A program made the position numbers and the translations under genes. Shown one piece after another: positions 1 through 63,713 of a stretch of 64,000 bases of DNA. Under the pieces are notes generated by a model. The model worked only from the letters and a program-made list of their open reading frames with translations. It ran no database searches and was not told the DNA's origin. The stretch lies in the NCBI GenBank assembly GCA_036768485.1, contig JAVLUZ010000154.1, positions 31,331,286 to 31,395,285 on the forward strand, written 5' to 3'. The stretch comes from Mermis nigrescens. Lineage: Eukaryota > Nematoda > Enoplea > Mermithida > Mermithidae. How positions within the stretch are numbered: the stretch's first letter is position 1; every line of letters begins with the position of its first letter.

Positions 1-820
1 GTCTTCGATTTACACTGACTCATAAGCGGAAAAATTTGGCAGAGAAATCTTAGTTAAAATCCGTTTTTTTACACCATCCACTAGAGTGTAAACTTTAAAC
101 CCCAGGATCTAACTCACCATAGAGCATAGAAGACTTTGCTTATATGCAGAATGTAGCCCTTGATCCGCTCTACATTTCTGTCAGAAAACATTTTAAAAAA
201 CTCATAACCGGAGTTAGTATCGGACATAGGCAGGTTGAAAACTCGACCAAAAAGTGCTTTTTCACCCCCAGATTTTCGCACTCTTTACACTGCCATTCGA
301 TAACTAATGCGAATTTCAAAAAACAAAAAAAGTGTCATCTGAAGAATTCATCCCTCTATTATCCTATCCTGTTCAATCCTTCGAGTCATCAATACTCAGT
401 TATCCACATGCCGCAGTAAAAAGGTCCCAAAATTTGTCCTATGTTATAACGTTACACAAAAACTTTACACCTTCTTTACACAGTCAATTTTGAGTTTCAA
501 GAAAAACAAAAAAACACGGGCAGCGAATTTTTTTATTATCTTTCTTTTAAAAAAAACCGCACCTTCCAGAAGTGTCCCGTTATAGCTGTAGGGGGTGCAC
601 AGGTGTTGGGGGTACCCAAGTATATTATAGGTACGCGCTAACGCGCTACCTAAGATTGTGTAACACAAGTCATTTTAACTTGCTGAGTCGAATTTTATGT
701 GTAATTTCAAGCTAAGACTCATGAAAATTTTGGCGTTTCGGGCCGAACTAATATAACCACCTGAATTTAGGACAAAGTTAAACCTTTTGCGAAGCGTGCG
801 GGTCACGGATAACAATCTAG
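1..820. other. No feature seen
   Basis: AT-rich; short open frames without splice or codon support. Nothing recognised. Confidence 0.5.
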
Positions 821-879
821 TAGTATGAAAAAATGTGCACATTCAATTGCATATCTATACGTTATATGTACAAAAAAAT

Positions 880-945
880 TTTCGCTCGTACAAAGACTTT
901 TCTGGAGATCTTTGTACATGTACAAAGAGGCTCGTACAAAAAACA
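880..945 (+). repeat. Family E fragment with palindrome
   Basis: CTTTGTACATGTACAAAG at 910-927, between GACTTTTCTGGAG and GGCTCGTACAAAAAAC. Confidence 0.7.
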
Positions 946-1464
946 GTGATTATCAGGATGTAAACTTTGCCTATAAAGTAAAATTGTTTGATTATTTAGA
1001 AACATTTTTGCTAATTATTATTCGAACAAGAGCTATGTATATCACGACATTCACACGACTGTTGAATATATACAATCACGTTAGACAAAAAATTGCAGCG
1101 TTGTCAGGTAGTTAGTCCGAAAACAGCCTAACACGTTCAAGAATGGTTGTATAAGCTAGAAAATTGTGCAAGTAAAGCGCCGCGCGCGAGCTGAAAATCG
1201 AATGATACTAATTTATGTATATTTAACGATATAAACAAACAAAATCGCATGCGAAAATTTCGGCAAAATTTTTACGCAAGGAAAAGAACGAAACGCAAAA
1301 TCGATTTCCTGAAATAAGCGAAGGAAATTCAATTAAATGTCAGACAATTTAAGCTACATACATACCGAATAAGAACGGTTAAAGGGACCCATTCTTTTAA
1401 CACAAGCCAGAAAATCTAAATAGTCATTTGAAATATTTCGATTTTTGCAACAAATAGAGAAGCC

Positions 1465-1850
1465 CATACATGAGGGGGATTCGTCCCCCAGAAAAAATTT
1501 CACTTCCCTAGAAATCGTTTCTCATCCCCAGAATTCGCGATGAAAAAGTTCCAAAAAATTTCCTGAAAATTCGAAGGAAAGGTAATATTTTAAGCCTTTT
1601 TAGCTATCTATTCCCTCAAAAGTGTTAAAGTTTCGGATGCTCACGTTTTGACCATATTTTGTTCAATTTATTCGATTTTTTTAAAATTCTCTTTCGAAAT
1701 TTCTTTTTTTTTCTATGCCCCAAAAAGATAGCGCATCATAAGAAATGCCGAAAAACTATAGTTTAGACGCGTAATTAACATTTTTCAGGCCAAAAAAGGT
1801 ACTTTAAAATTTCATCCCAACCCAGAATTGCCATGCTGTACATGTCTTAA
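1465..1850 (-). repeat. Family A repeat
   Basis: CCATACATGAGGGGGATTCG to GCCATGCTGTACATGTCTT; diverged copy. Confidence 0.7.
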
Positions 1851-2059
1851 GACGCAGTTATATTAATTTCTGTAAAATTACGAACAATCACATCGATATG
1901 AAACATCTTTTAAATAATAAAGTTCTTGAGCTTATACGACTCTAGTCAATTAGGTGCCCATGGTCTTTAAGAGTAAATACCGCACAATGAAAAATATTGG
2001 GCCCGACTCCCCCAAAATTCTTAAGCTGTAGGTATGATAAAAATATATATATGTACGTA

Positions 2060-2641
2060 TAGGGTGGCCCATAAAAAAGGCTACATTTTTTAAAACGTCG
2101 TAACATCGGCTGATCTTAGAATAAAATTTTAAGACCAGCTGCATTAGATAGGCGAACATGTCTTTATTTGATCAACGTTAAAAAGTTTAGCCAGCTTCTA
2201 GCGGTACCTGCAATATGGCTATTTGTTTACACCTCACTGTATAAACCCTATGGTTTCCGCATTGTATTACATTACTGTGTATGTTTGGTATCCTTTTTTG
2301 ACATTTTTACTATATATCCTGTCACAAAAATTAATAAGCACGTTTTTAATTCTCCAGAATAGATGCGCGTCCTACCGAGTGCAAAAATTTCAGGATGTCG
2401 TCAAAAGAGGGTGCAAATTGATGGCAGGACCAATGACGCTATCGGCGTTTAAACAATATTGAAATAGGGTGTAAACAAATTGCCTTAGCGCCCGGAGCAC
2501 TGGGACTTGACCAAAATTTTTTACACATCTGGAAAGAAGACTTTTATCTATCGAATGCAGCCAATTTGAAGCTTTGAAGTTTACGTGAGCCGAAGTTATG
2601 ACCTGTCAAATCGGAATGTAGCCTTTTTTGGGGCCACCCTG
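2060..2641. mobile_element. TA-flanked 582-bp TIR element
   Basis: Ends AGGGTGGCCCATAAAAAAGG ... CCTTTTTTGGGGCCACCCTG, flanked by TA on both sides; Tc1/mariner type. Interior AT-rich, no transposase seen. A lone CAGGGTGGCC at 5876 suggests a related end. Confidence 0.7.
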
Positions 2642-3109
2642 TATATTATATTATACATGTACATTATATTATATATCTATGCATTAAAGATACGCAAAAC
2701 ACTCAAAAACGGTAAGGGGAAGGCAGTAGTTCCAAACACAATTAGTTATAGCTCGTTTAGATTAAATTTCAGGTCAATTATAATAGAGAAGGATTATGAA
2801 ATGCAAAGCAAAATAAGCCAATCAAGTAGATCAAACTAATCAGCCGATTGATGGGAACAAAGATAGAGGTGGCGGTAATTATTACAGTACAACCCCTAGT
2901 CCTAAATGCGTCAGAAAACGAAAATTAAAAACTTCAGAATACATTCAAATTCTTTTTTCGGCGACCGGAATTAACACACGTAGATATATACTGAAGACAA
3001 ATACAACATGCAAAGTTTAGTTTAAGCGACAAAGTACTTTAAAATCAAAGCACTAGCATGAGTCTTACTTTAAGAAACTGAGCTATCATTTCGCCATAAT
3101 AAGTGAAGG

Positions 3110-3290
3110 TCTAAATTTGGTGGAGTTTCAAAAAGCTTAAAAGGTCAAAAGAAGTGCCGAAAAATTGATGGTAGGGAAATGAACTATTTTTGATGTTTTT
3201 GATAGAACTATATCCATTGACGTCAAAAATTGCGAAAATGAAAAAAATTGGAAATTTTATTTTCAAGGTCTTTAAAAGTCTAGAAATTCC
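3110..3290. repeat. Unnamed diverged repeat pair
   Basis: AGTGCCGAAAAATTGATGGTA ... ATATCCATTGACGTCAAAAA recurs at 5330-5490 (GAGCCGAAAAACTGATGGTAA ... TATCCATTGGCATCAAAAAG). Confidence 0.5.
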
Positions 3291-3297
3291 AGCCAGA

Positions 3298-3899
3298 CCA
3301 TACATATAACGGCTCAAAATTTTAGGAGGGGGGTCCCGGTCATTTTTAGGGCAGAAGGAGGGTAAGTGACCTTCAATCTTCGGCCAAAAACGGCCACAAA
3401 ATTAAATTTTCTCCGAAAATCGGTGGAACGGGGGTTAAAACTTTTCTGATTTTGGGGATGACCAACTTTGGGTGGGGGAATTCCCATCCCCCCTGTTACA
3501 GCATAGGGTCAGGTCGGTCACGGAGGAATGAAATCGAGATTTTGAGGTCAGAGAAGGATAAAATCCATGATTTTTACTACAGTAAATTGAATTTTTTGCT
3601 TTTTACTTAAAATCGCTTGAAAATACACTGTTTTTGGCTCAAACTGCGCGACAGTACCTAACTTTTGGACCTTACAGTGGGGGTAATACCGATATATGTA
3701 ACAGAAAGGATGGTGATCTCCCCACCCAAAGTTGGTTGCTCCCCATCCCCCGAAAGCCAGAAAACTTGACCCTCACCCCACCGATTTTTGAAAAAATTGA
3801 ATTTATTGGCCGTTTTTGACCAAAAATTGGAGGTCATTTAGCCAACCCCCTAAAAATGGCCGGGTACTCCACCCGAAATTTGGAGCCGTTACAAGTATG
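3298..3899. repeat. Inverted pair of B repeats around a C remnant
   Basis: B at 3298-3505 (ATATAACGGCTCAAAATTTTA ... CCCCTGTTACA) and inverted B at 3693-3899 (ATATGTAACAG ... CCGTTACAAGTATGG). Between them (3508-3690) lies a diverged C repeat (GGGTCAGGTCGG to GGGGGTAATACC). Confidence 0.75.
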
Positions 3900-4480
3900 G
3901 TTATAACCCCTCCCACTCATCCCTAGGTATGATTATTTTTCGACTTCTTCATAATTTCTCAATAAAAAGTGACGTCATGTCATGTGCATATTATCATGCG
4001 GGCATTCAAAATTTCAGTTGAGGGGCGCACAGCCGGTCATTTCTGAAATATGTGAGGAAGCCAGTTAACTTATGTATTATTTCCGATTTGAAACGGAGAA
4101 AAACGCCATGAATAGACGTGAAAAAAGCAAGTATTCGTCCAAAAGCGCGAGAAAGGGAAAAAATCGCAACCTTTTGGCGCTCGGAGGAAGGTACATAAAT
4201 AAATTAAACATTAAAACGTGCGAAAATTAAGAACGAAAGTACAAAAAATGCAAATATGTGTAGGTCGGTCAATAGAGAACGATAATGGTTACTGTAACAG
4301 ATATGAGCAAGAACGAGAAATTTTGTAACTAAGGAAAACAAACGAAAACAATTAGCTTTGTAAAATTGTACAACGGTGCTGGCGGCAGATTCGACGAAAA
4401 TTTCCTACTACGAATTAACGTTTATCTGAAGTAGAAAACATCCGCATTAACATTAGTAAAACTTTTTTCAAAAATCTTAC
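3900..4480. other. No feature seen
   Basis: AT-rich single-copy-looking DNA. Confidence 0.5.
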
Positions 4481-4483
4481 AAT

Positions 4484-4870
4484 CAGACATACACAGCGAA
4501 AGAATTCTGCGGGACGGTGGGTAAAATTTTAGTAGTGCCTTCTTTAAACTCAGAAAAGGCAAATGCGCATAAAAACATCATTTTTCGGCGTTCCTGACGA
4601 TGTTCTATTTTTCCATAGCGTAGGAGCAAGGAAACATTTCGAAAAATAACAGAAAAGTTCGATGAAATAAGCAAAAAATGATCAAAAAATGAGTCAAACG
4701 TTGACACTTTTGAGCAAGTACATGGATAACTAAAAATGTTTAAAACAGCGCCTTTCCTGCGAATTTTTCAAAATTTTTTGGAAGATTGCGAATTCTGTGG
4801 GGGAGGGCGTGGAAAATTGAGGGGGTGAAAACTTCTCTGGGAACACCCCCAGAAACATATATGCATACGA
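4484..4870 (+). repeat. Family A repeat
   Basis: CAGACATACACAGCGAAAGA to GAACACCCCCAGAAACATAT. Diverged; the GGCGC hairpin is lost. Confidence 0.65.
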
Positions 4871-4879
4871 CAATCAAAC

Positions 4880-5320
4880 ATGTACAGCATGCATGGACAA
4901 GGTAGAGATGGCCAGAGGGGAGGGAAGGGGAGTGAAATCCATGAATGGTCAAATAGTAAATTATTGTCATTGTGTTTTGTACAAGGTCTCCTTGTACATG
5001 TACAAAGACGGTCTCCAAAAGTCAACACATTCTGAAAATGCAAATCTTAGGTTACCATAACATAGTACAATAACACGTTATGTGAGGTAAATTGGATTTC
5101 TCAACCCTTTTACTAGTGAAGTTTAGCCCATTTATGGCTTAGTAGCAATGAAAAATAAATACAAACATTTATCAACATGGCGCGAAACGCCAGAGAATGT
5201 TGCGATTTTTACCATTTTCGGCCTGTTTTTTCACAGTAATTTCAAAAATTGTCTCGCCGCGCCTTTCGTTTTCTGTAAATCTTACCCTCTTCTTACCCAC
5301 TATGCCCATGTGTCGTTTAC
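4880..5320. repeat. Family E variant, full length
   Basis: Contains CCTTGTACATGTACAAAGACGG, ACATAGTACAATAACACG, TTATCAACATGGCGCGAAACGCC and a CCCACTATGCCCATG end. Same layout as 16610-17200 and, inverted, 36400-36850. Confidence 0.65.
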
Positions 5321-5496
5321 AGGTAGCGCCTGAATTTCGAATTTTCAAAGTTCAAAAAAGAGCCGAAAAACTGATGGTAAATAAGGAAAAACATCATTAT
5401 CGACGTTTCTCATTGAAGTCTATCCATTGGCATCAAAAAGTCGCGGAAAACGAAAGTGTTGAATATTTCACTCTAGAACCTAAAATTCCCACACGC

Positions 5497-6100
5497 ATAC
5501 ATGTTACATGGGGCTCCACCCAACGTTGGCCGTCCCCCATTACCCAGAAGCCTGAAAATTTTTGAACCCTCCATTTTTAGAAAAATTCAAGATTTTTGGC
5601 AGGTGTTTTTTGGTCGTTTTTGGCCGAAAATTGGAGGCCATTTACCCCCCCCCCTAAAAATAGCCGGGGACTCCCACCTAAATTTCCAGCCGTTACATGC
5701 ATGCCCACAAGCCCATGTGCACGTAAATACGATTATTGAATCAGTAACCATATCCCTCAAAATCTCAAACTCTAAAATAAGTAAACTACACAATTTCGTT
5801 TAATTTGTTCATAAATATTCATCCTTGTTTGTGAATTATACTACATATCATTTGACATTTAAGTGAAATCCCATACAGGGTGGCCGAAAGAAGGTTAACT
5901 ACTGAATGTTTTACGTTTCGAAATTTAGGAGGGGGTCCCCGGCTATTTTTAGGGGGATGACCTCCAAACAGCCAAAAAAACACCTAAAAGGGCCAAAATT
6001 CCCAGGTTTTCCCAAAAATCGGTTGGGGGTCAAAACGTTTTCAGACTTTATGGGATAAGGGGACGACCGACTTCTAATGGGGGATCCCCACACACATTTT
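5497..6100. repeat. Inverted pair of B repeats
   Basis: Inverted B at 5497-5703 (ACATGTTACATGGGGCTCC ... CCGTTACATGCATG) and direct B at 5918-6100, about 200 bp apart. Confidence 0.7.
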
Positions 6101-6473
6101 TTGAGCTTACTGCGGATAAAAGGCCGAAAATTCTATCCGAAAACGGTAAAAATGTCACAGTTTACCTTAAATTTTGCGGAATGCGACGTTTGCGCGCATG
6201 GACATTTTGGCGCAACACTTTGGCAGAATTCACAGCATTAATTTTGCGCATCTCATCAATAAAGTACTGCGAACAAAGCTTCGAACGAAAAGCTTTTTCT
6301 TTTTCAAAAATAAAATTAGAAACATACTCAAAAATGTATACATAGGTACTACATGTTTTATGAGTAGGTACATATGTATCATTGAAAGCATGCAAATCAC
6401 ACATGAGCATGAAGATTCGGAGTTTCGGACCCACTGTAGCAACCAAAAGAATGTTTTGATGACCCTAGAACAT

Positions 6474-6682
6474 ACATGTAACAGCTTGAAGATTTGAGCG
6501 GGGTCCCAGGCCAATTTTAAGGGGGTGAATTCCAATTTATGGCCAAAAATGGCCATAAAGCACCTAAAAACGGCCAAAAAATTGTTTTTTCCAAAAATCG
6601 GAAGGGGGGTCAAAAAGTTTCTAGCTCTGGCGATGAAAGACAACCAACTTTGGTTGGGGGATCCCTTATCCCTGTTACATAT
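6474..6682 (+). repeat. Family B repeat
   Basis: ACATGTAACAGCTTGAAGA to CCCTGTTACATATC, both TIRs present. Confidence 0.75.
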
Positions 6683-7311
6683 CTGTCCAGAATTCCATTT
6701 TTGTCATAACTGATGATTATAGAAATTACAGATCATCAATTTTATTATCGATATTAAAATTAAAAATTCCTGTCTACTCAATTTTCGTTTGTCCTTCTTT
6801 TGATGCCAAAGGCAGCACAAAAACGTCAGAAAATTGTGATTTTGTCTTAGCTATGTATCAAGCTTTTGGTTTTTATCATACAAAATTTCTGACGCCCAAG
6901 AACCCCGGAATTTCGGTCATGCCACGAATGTGTGATGCAAATGAACAGTCCAATAAAATTCCATGACTGTACGATGTTTCTGTCTAAATCAGACTCTTAC
7001 ATTTTATAATTAATTTACACCAAAACTGTTGCGCCAAAATAGTTGCGCCAAAATGGCCGCGTCCAAACGTCCTAGACCGTAAATTTTACATGTGCAGAAT
7101 GTTCGTTGACTTATGGGGACCGTATTTGCACTAGTGCTAACAGACACTGTACAAAAACAATGACCACTATTGACTAGGTTTCTAGTCTTAATCATAGCTG
7201 TAGCTGCATTTGACATTTTGCACAATTGCAAACTTTATTTGAAAGCACAAATATAAGGCAACAAGATCGTAAAGTTTCGTTGAGTTATCTTTGTTATTCC
7301 GTTTTTGGTTT

Positions 7312-7766
7312 ACAATTTTGTAAACATAACTTTTTCAGTAACTTATACCAAAAAGTTAGTAATTAAGAGTTTTAATTAGTAAATCTCAGCTTGAAACGTC
7401 AATGTATTTTTTTCTGTTAAAATAGCCATTCTTGAAACGTCAATATAATTTTTTCTGTAAAAATACCCATTAAAGCATCTTTACACTATTGTTCGAAGTT
7501 CTTTAGATTCAGAATTGTCAATTTTATTGTTCATTGAGTTAAGTTTTGTGAGTCATTCAATAAAAAGTTGGGTTTACAAAAATGCGTCGCACGAATTCTA
7601 GCAATCAGAAACCATTACTTAGAGTTCGTTTAGCCAGAGCTTTTTTCTGATAACTGTCATAAGTCGCATTGCCCTAATTTAAACAGAAAAAAGTTACAAT
7701 GACTTTAGGTACTTTTCTGGAGCTAGTTTTTTATTGCAACTATCTAAAAAAGTTATGTTTACAAAA
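7312..7766. mobile_element. MITE-like element with GTAAACATAACTTTTT ends
   Basis: TTGTAAACATAACTTTTTCAG at the left and its inverse AAAAAGTTATGTTTACAAA at the right. The interior carries a 43-bp tandem duplication at 7392-7470 (TTGAAACGTCAATNTA). Confidence 0.55.
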
Positions 7767-7776
7767 GTCTAAACCA

Positions 7777-8200
7777 TATATGCACAGCATGGGAATTCTG
7801 AGGGGTGGTAAAATTATAAAGTGTTTTTGAGCCCAAAAACGGTAGGTACAACATAAGCGTCAAAAACATCGTTTTTCAGCGATTCTCACGATGCTCTATC
7901 TTTCTGGAGCATAAAAACAATAAAATTTCGAAAAAAAAACAAAAAAAATTGGAACTAATTGAACAAAATATAGTCAAAACATGACTATAATGGCGCGAAG
8001 CGCCAAAAATTTGATTCTTTTGAGCAAATAGAAAGCTAAAAACCGCTTGAAAAACACCTTTCCTACAAATTTTTATAAAAATTTTGGGAAATTTCGAAAA
8101 ATCGCCAATTCTGGAGGGCGGGGTGAAAAAACTTTTGCCGGGGCGAAAAGTTTTCTAGGGGGGGTGAAATCCCCAACCCCCTAAGATCATTTATGGTCTG
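7777..8200 (+). repeat. Family A repeat, near complete
   Basis: ATATGCACAGCATGGGAATTC to CCCCCTAAGATCATTTATGG. Carries an exact GGCGCGAAGCGCC hairpin at 7992-8004; useful as a reference copy. Confidence 0.8.
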
Positions 8201-9060
8201 AACTTGAAACTCAATAATGAAGGCAACTCAATGAAATTATTTTGTTGATTTACTTCCGTATCATTTAAAAAAGCAAAATTACGAGTAGCTAATGTAAAAT
8301 TGATTTCCCAGTCAAAATCATACAGAAATGCGTTATTCAATTCAAAATAAGTTGAGCTTAGCGGATCAACTAACTTCGACGAAAGAATAAGCAATAAAAA
8401 GTGTTTTTGTGTTTGCATAATTTTATATATATTTAAATATTTAAACAATGGACTCCCGCATTTTGAATAGGTACACTTTTGAAAAACAAATATTGGATAT
8501 TCTAGTAATGAATCAGGAAGCCTATTTAACTGGCAATGTGCATAAACTTTTTTGTACTCGTAGAAAGATGTGCGGAAAAGCGCATTGCATAAAAAAAGTT
8601 TGAAAATCCTGGTATCTTAAAATCATCAATGTTCATTAAAGCATTTCATCATTTTATTTATTTAATTTCAGATTATCTAATATTACTAGATCCTAAAGAT
8701 TTGGCCTGATCCAAGTGTGCACAGTTTAAGCTACTAGCCATTATTACAAGTAAATTATTTAAAAATAAAAGAAATCTCGAAAATGCAAAGCAATGCTATC
8801 AAAAACAGACGGAGCTGAGATAACTAAATTGGAATGTCATAATTTTGATATTTTGAATAATTTCTTCAAAATATCAAATAATTCTTAATTATATAAATAA
8901 AAATAAAAAACTCGGAACAAATTAATGACAGTGTCTAAATTTTGACCTTATGTCCATTGGAAAAATAATAAGAAAATTTAATGTATATTTCACTTTCTTG
9001 ACTTTTTAACAGAGCAATTTTCGTGCTTAATTAAAACAGAAAAATCTTTGGTGATTGTAA
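8200..9060. other. No feature seen
   Basis: AT-rich; open frames such as 8191-8448 on the minus strand are low-complexity and lack support. The same applies to 6690-7310. Confidence 0.5.
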
Positions 9061-9074
9061 TATTGATGATGGGT

Positions 9075-9294
9075 CAAAACCAGACATGCACAGCATGGGA
9101 ATTCTGGAAGGGGGTTAAATTTGTGCTCAAAATGGGAAGTATGCGTCAAAAACAGCGTTTTTCGATGTTTCTGAAAGTTTTGGGAACTTTGGAAAAATTG
9201 GGAATTCTGGGAGAAGGAGGAGGTGTGAAAAATTTCTGGGGGATAGGGGTAAAATTTGGTGGGGGTGAAACCCCCTTAAGATCATGTACGGTCT
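9075..9294 (+). repeat. Family A repeat, internally deleted
   Basis: Both ends intact (ACATGCACAGCATGGGAATT; TTAAGATCATGTACGGTC); about 200 bp of the middle is missing, including the hairpin. Confidence 0.75.
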
Positions 9295-9295
9295 A

Positions 9296-10087
9296 ACCCA
9301 GACCCGTATTCAGAGAGCGGCCGCCGCCCCCCCCCCCGAAAAGGAAAAAAAATTGTTTCTCCCGAGGGTCCCCCATAGAGTAAAATGGAAAATTGGCGAA
9401 ATGCGTCTCAAACATCGCAAAAACAGGTGTTTTAGTGTACTTTTGAGCTAGTAAACTGAAAATTTTCCAGCGCTTCGCGCCGGATTCATAGTTTATGTAT
9501 AGTTTTGTCTTCTAAACCCCTAAAAATCGTTCATATTTGAGTACGACATACAGAACATGTCAATTTTTTTCCGGTGCTGCGCGCCGGATTCATTGTTCCG
9601 CTATATTTTTTGCCTTCTAGCTCACTCAAAACAGCTCAAATTTGAGTTATGACATAAGAAACATGCAATTTTTCCGGCGCTTCGCGCCGCATCTATTGTT
9701 TATATGTTTTTTATCTCCTAAACCCGCTCGAAACCGCTCAAATTTGAGCTTGACATGCAGAATACATATGTAAAAATTTTTCGGCGCTTTGCGACGAATT
9801 ATTTATTATTGTATCGTTCTTATCAGTTAAGCAAATGATTAAATAAAAAGACAAGAGATAAAAATAATTTGTCGCTTAAGTGATGAAAAATCAGCTTAAA
9901 TGATAAATTTGCTGTGTATCAATATGAAATAAAAAGAAACTGTTTGAAATTTTTCTCCACCATCGTACAGAGCTCGCCGAGATACGCTCGAAACTGCCTT
10001 TATTCTCGCTTATCTCCTGATGGTTCTCGAGATATCTGGCCTCAAAAATTTCGGCCTCTCCCGAAATAAAATCCTGGATACGGGCCC
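9296..10087 (-). repeat. Family D repeat, long copy
   Basis: CAGACCCGTATTCAGAGAGCG to AAATCCTGGATACGGGCCC. Contains three or four internal GGCGCTTCGCGCC-bearing blocks (exact at 9676-9688) spaced about 100 bp. Lies just past the stop of the TICRR-like gene. Confidence 0.75.
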
Positions 10088-10138
10088 AGTCTAACCAAAT
10101 GTAGTTTTAACTAATAAAAACATTAAAACTAACTCAGC

Positions 10139-61009
<50,871 letters not shown>

Positions 61010-61024
61010 TTGATCCAATGACGA

Positions 61025-61949
61025 CTAAATGGGCTATGTAGCTACAAATTAGTATGACTCAGCTAACTACCATTAAAAATCAACGAATGTCAGATCCAAA
61101 GCACAATTATATAACAACGCGGCTTGATCACCTAGAAAAAGCAAATCGTAGCAGGATTTTACTAAACAGTGAAATTCATTAGCATCATCTAATAAAACCG
61201 AAACATTTAGATTTGATTACTATTTTGATTAAATTTAAAATTTTAAACATTCCGACTTGCTTCTCGAATCTATAAACCCAATGTGCATAAAATGAATCTA
61301 TCTCTTACCAGAATTGCGCACATTTAAAAATTTTTATTTTTATACAATAAGCTATATAATGAACGGAGTTCAAGATATAAAATTTTTAATTTCCAATTAA
61401 TTTCTCAATTTCTTATTTCTTACCTAAATATCTTAATTTCTCAATCAACAAATGATCTTAGTTTGCTCCTCATGTTCTTTGATGTAAAAATAATGAAAGC
61501 AGCGAATTTTCTAACAAAAAAACAGCACTTAAATCGCGTGTACTGACCATTATAAAGAACACTAGGAGATAAGGGAATCGAAGACAAAAATGACTGAGGC
61601 AAGAAATTTAAAGTAATTTTTATGTCTCAAAGATTGACTTCGATTTACACCTATTCTATCTCATTTATACTTTGAATCAATTTAAATGGTTTAGTAATTT
61701 TTTACAGCTTCATTCAATTTTTTCTTGTGGCATGAACTCTCGTCGTGCGCAATATCTACATCAGTTCAAACATTTTAATGAGAATGAATAAATGACTTCA
61801 CAGTAGCATGGAACAACTTTTTCGGTTTTCAGGACAACGTCTGATCTAATAAACTAACAAGAATAGAAAATGTTATAACGAAATATCAACCATGCTTCTG
61901 GAGCAAGTAAAAATTAAGATGCTAGAAAATTTCAGTTAACATACTGTGG
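61025..61949. other. Upstream of exon 1, nothing seen
   Basis: AT-rich; no further minus-strand exon of the TICRR-like gene recognised here or up to 64 kb, and no clear promoter. Confidence 0.45.
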
Positions 61950-62590
61950 AGTATCCAGGATTTTGTTTTGGGGGGGGGGTGGCTCGACCAAAATTTTTTT
62001 TAACACAAGAGGGACCAAAAGATGAATTTTGCTTTGCCAATTCTGCTACCCGGATGCCTTAAATAAGATGAGAATCTAATTGTAACCATATATTCTAGAA
62101 CTGAGGAGGTCTGGTGTGACGCGCTCAAGAGCCCCCAGCGGGGTCCGGCAGAGCCCCGTAAAATTTTTAAATAGATCACTTCAGTTTTGAATCGTAACGT
62201 TAAAAGTTTTATAAAATCAGCCGAATCGCAGCTGTGAATTCACCTCAGAAAGGGTCAAAGTCCAACAGCCAATCTACAAAGATCGCCAAATAATTGTTGT
62301 CATTCTTGCTTCTTGAACAGATCTCGTTTTCTGTATAAAACCTGTAAAGAAAAGAAGAAATATAGATGCAAAATACGCTTTAGATTGTGAAGACTGAAAA
62401 TGGAGTGTTTAAACCGCGCGCTTATGCCTAGATAGATTGTAATTATAATTTCAAAATTCGGCCCGAAGCGCCGAAAATTTTTTTGCGATTTTTGGTTAAA
62501 ACAGCAAGAGGGTAAAGGAAAAAATTGTTCACATATTTAATTTCCGGGGGCACGTGCCCCCTATCTTCCCTTAAATACGGACCTGTATCA
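61950..62590 (+). repeat. Family D-like repeat, diverged
   Basis: GAGTATCCAGGATTTTGTTTTGG at the left and GGCCCGAAGCGCCG ... CCTTAAATACGGACCTG at the right. The middle (62170-62450) does not match other D copies and may be another insertion. Confidence 0.5.
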
Positions 62591-63006
62591 CGGTTTTTTT
62601 TTGTATTCGGCAAAGATTTTTCGCGATGTACAAAGACTTTTGGGGACCGTCTTTGTACATGTACAAAGATTTTTTGGAAGACAAAAACTGCAAAAAAGGT
62701 TCGAAATTCGCAAATTGTATGTTCTATATATCTTTATAATTTCAGAAATTGCCTTTTAAAAGGAAAAATGCTACATTTTTTGGCGCTTTGCGCCATTTTG
62801 AGACGATTATTACTGATTTTTGCCCTCAGAAACCTAGAAATTGCTAAAATACGTAACCAAAGGTCGAACAACTCTGTTTTTGCCACACTAAAATCGCTAC
62901 TGTACCATATTATAGTACCCAAAACTTTGTGTGTACGAAATGTACAAAGACTTTTAGGAATATCATTGTACATGTACAAACGGACCTAATACAAAAAAAC
63001 ACTGGC
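62591..63006 (+). repeat. Family E repeat, reference copy
   Basis: 416 bp from CACGGTTTTTTTTTGTATTC to ACAAAAAAACACTGGCC. ATGTACAAAGACTTTT...TTGTACATGTACAAA occurs at both ends as a direct repeat, with CTTTGTACATGTACAAAG at 62651-62668. The middle has TTTTTTGGCGCTTTGCGCC and CTGTACCATATTATAGTACC. Confidence 0.75.
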
Positions 63007-63499
63007 CTGTATACACACATCTAGTATCATATGCATATACTTTAGTACTGGTTCCTATACTTAGTACACATAAGGCCCGGGCCCGGCCCAATTGTTCGCT
63101 GGCGATCACGCTCCCCCTCAGCAGAATTTCGGGGCAGCCCCGAAAAATTTTGCAAAAGCACTTAAATCTTAAAATTTCTTATTTCCGAAGCAATTGAATA
63201 CAGCAAATAAATAAGAAAAAAGTTTAGCTCGAAACGCGAAAATTCTGTGATATTTCCATGCCAGAATGACAAGAATGTTTACGCATGAGATGCGAATCTT
63301 TTGCAGACTATTGTCATTTCATGTTATGCAGCTTTTATGATGTCAAAAGCTTTGCGGCTTTTGTCAATTACCTAGTCAAAATTTCTTAGAATAAATCTTG
63401 AAGAGACGTTACTCCTGTCTGGTTGACACCTACCTTTTGTACATGAATTTCCAGAGTTGTTACAGAAAACACGTATGACTCGTTTATAGTGCCCTTTTC

Positions 63500-63600
63500 G
63501 ACGAAATTAGGTTATCAACGAAGGGATTCAAACCACAATACCCTTATGGGCTTCTTGTTTCACGGTCCAGCGCTTTAACTGCTCGCTCGACCAACGCTGA
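63500..63600 (-). other. tRNA-like (Ser/Leu type) SINE or pseudogene
   Basis: Minus strand shows TTGGTCGAGCGAG...TTAAAGCGCTGGAC, like the A-box region of class II tRNAs (TGGCCGAGTGGTTAAGGCG), and GGTTTGAATCC, a B box. The anticodon stem does not close. Likely a tRNA-derived retroposon fragment. Confidence 0.5.
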
Positions 63601-63713
63601 TTCGTTTCGATAACAAAGAGTGCAAGTTATTGAAGCTTTTAGTGGATAAGCCACAAATATAACATCACTAACGGTAGCCATTGAGCTAACATGTACTAAG
63701 ACAGCTAACCTGA

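Noticed and set aside
62525..62989. 154-codon plus-strand frame, the second longest in the window
   Set aside because: Lies wholly in family D and E repeats; similar frames occur in other E copies with stops.
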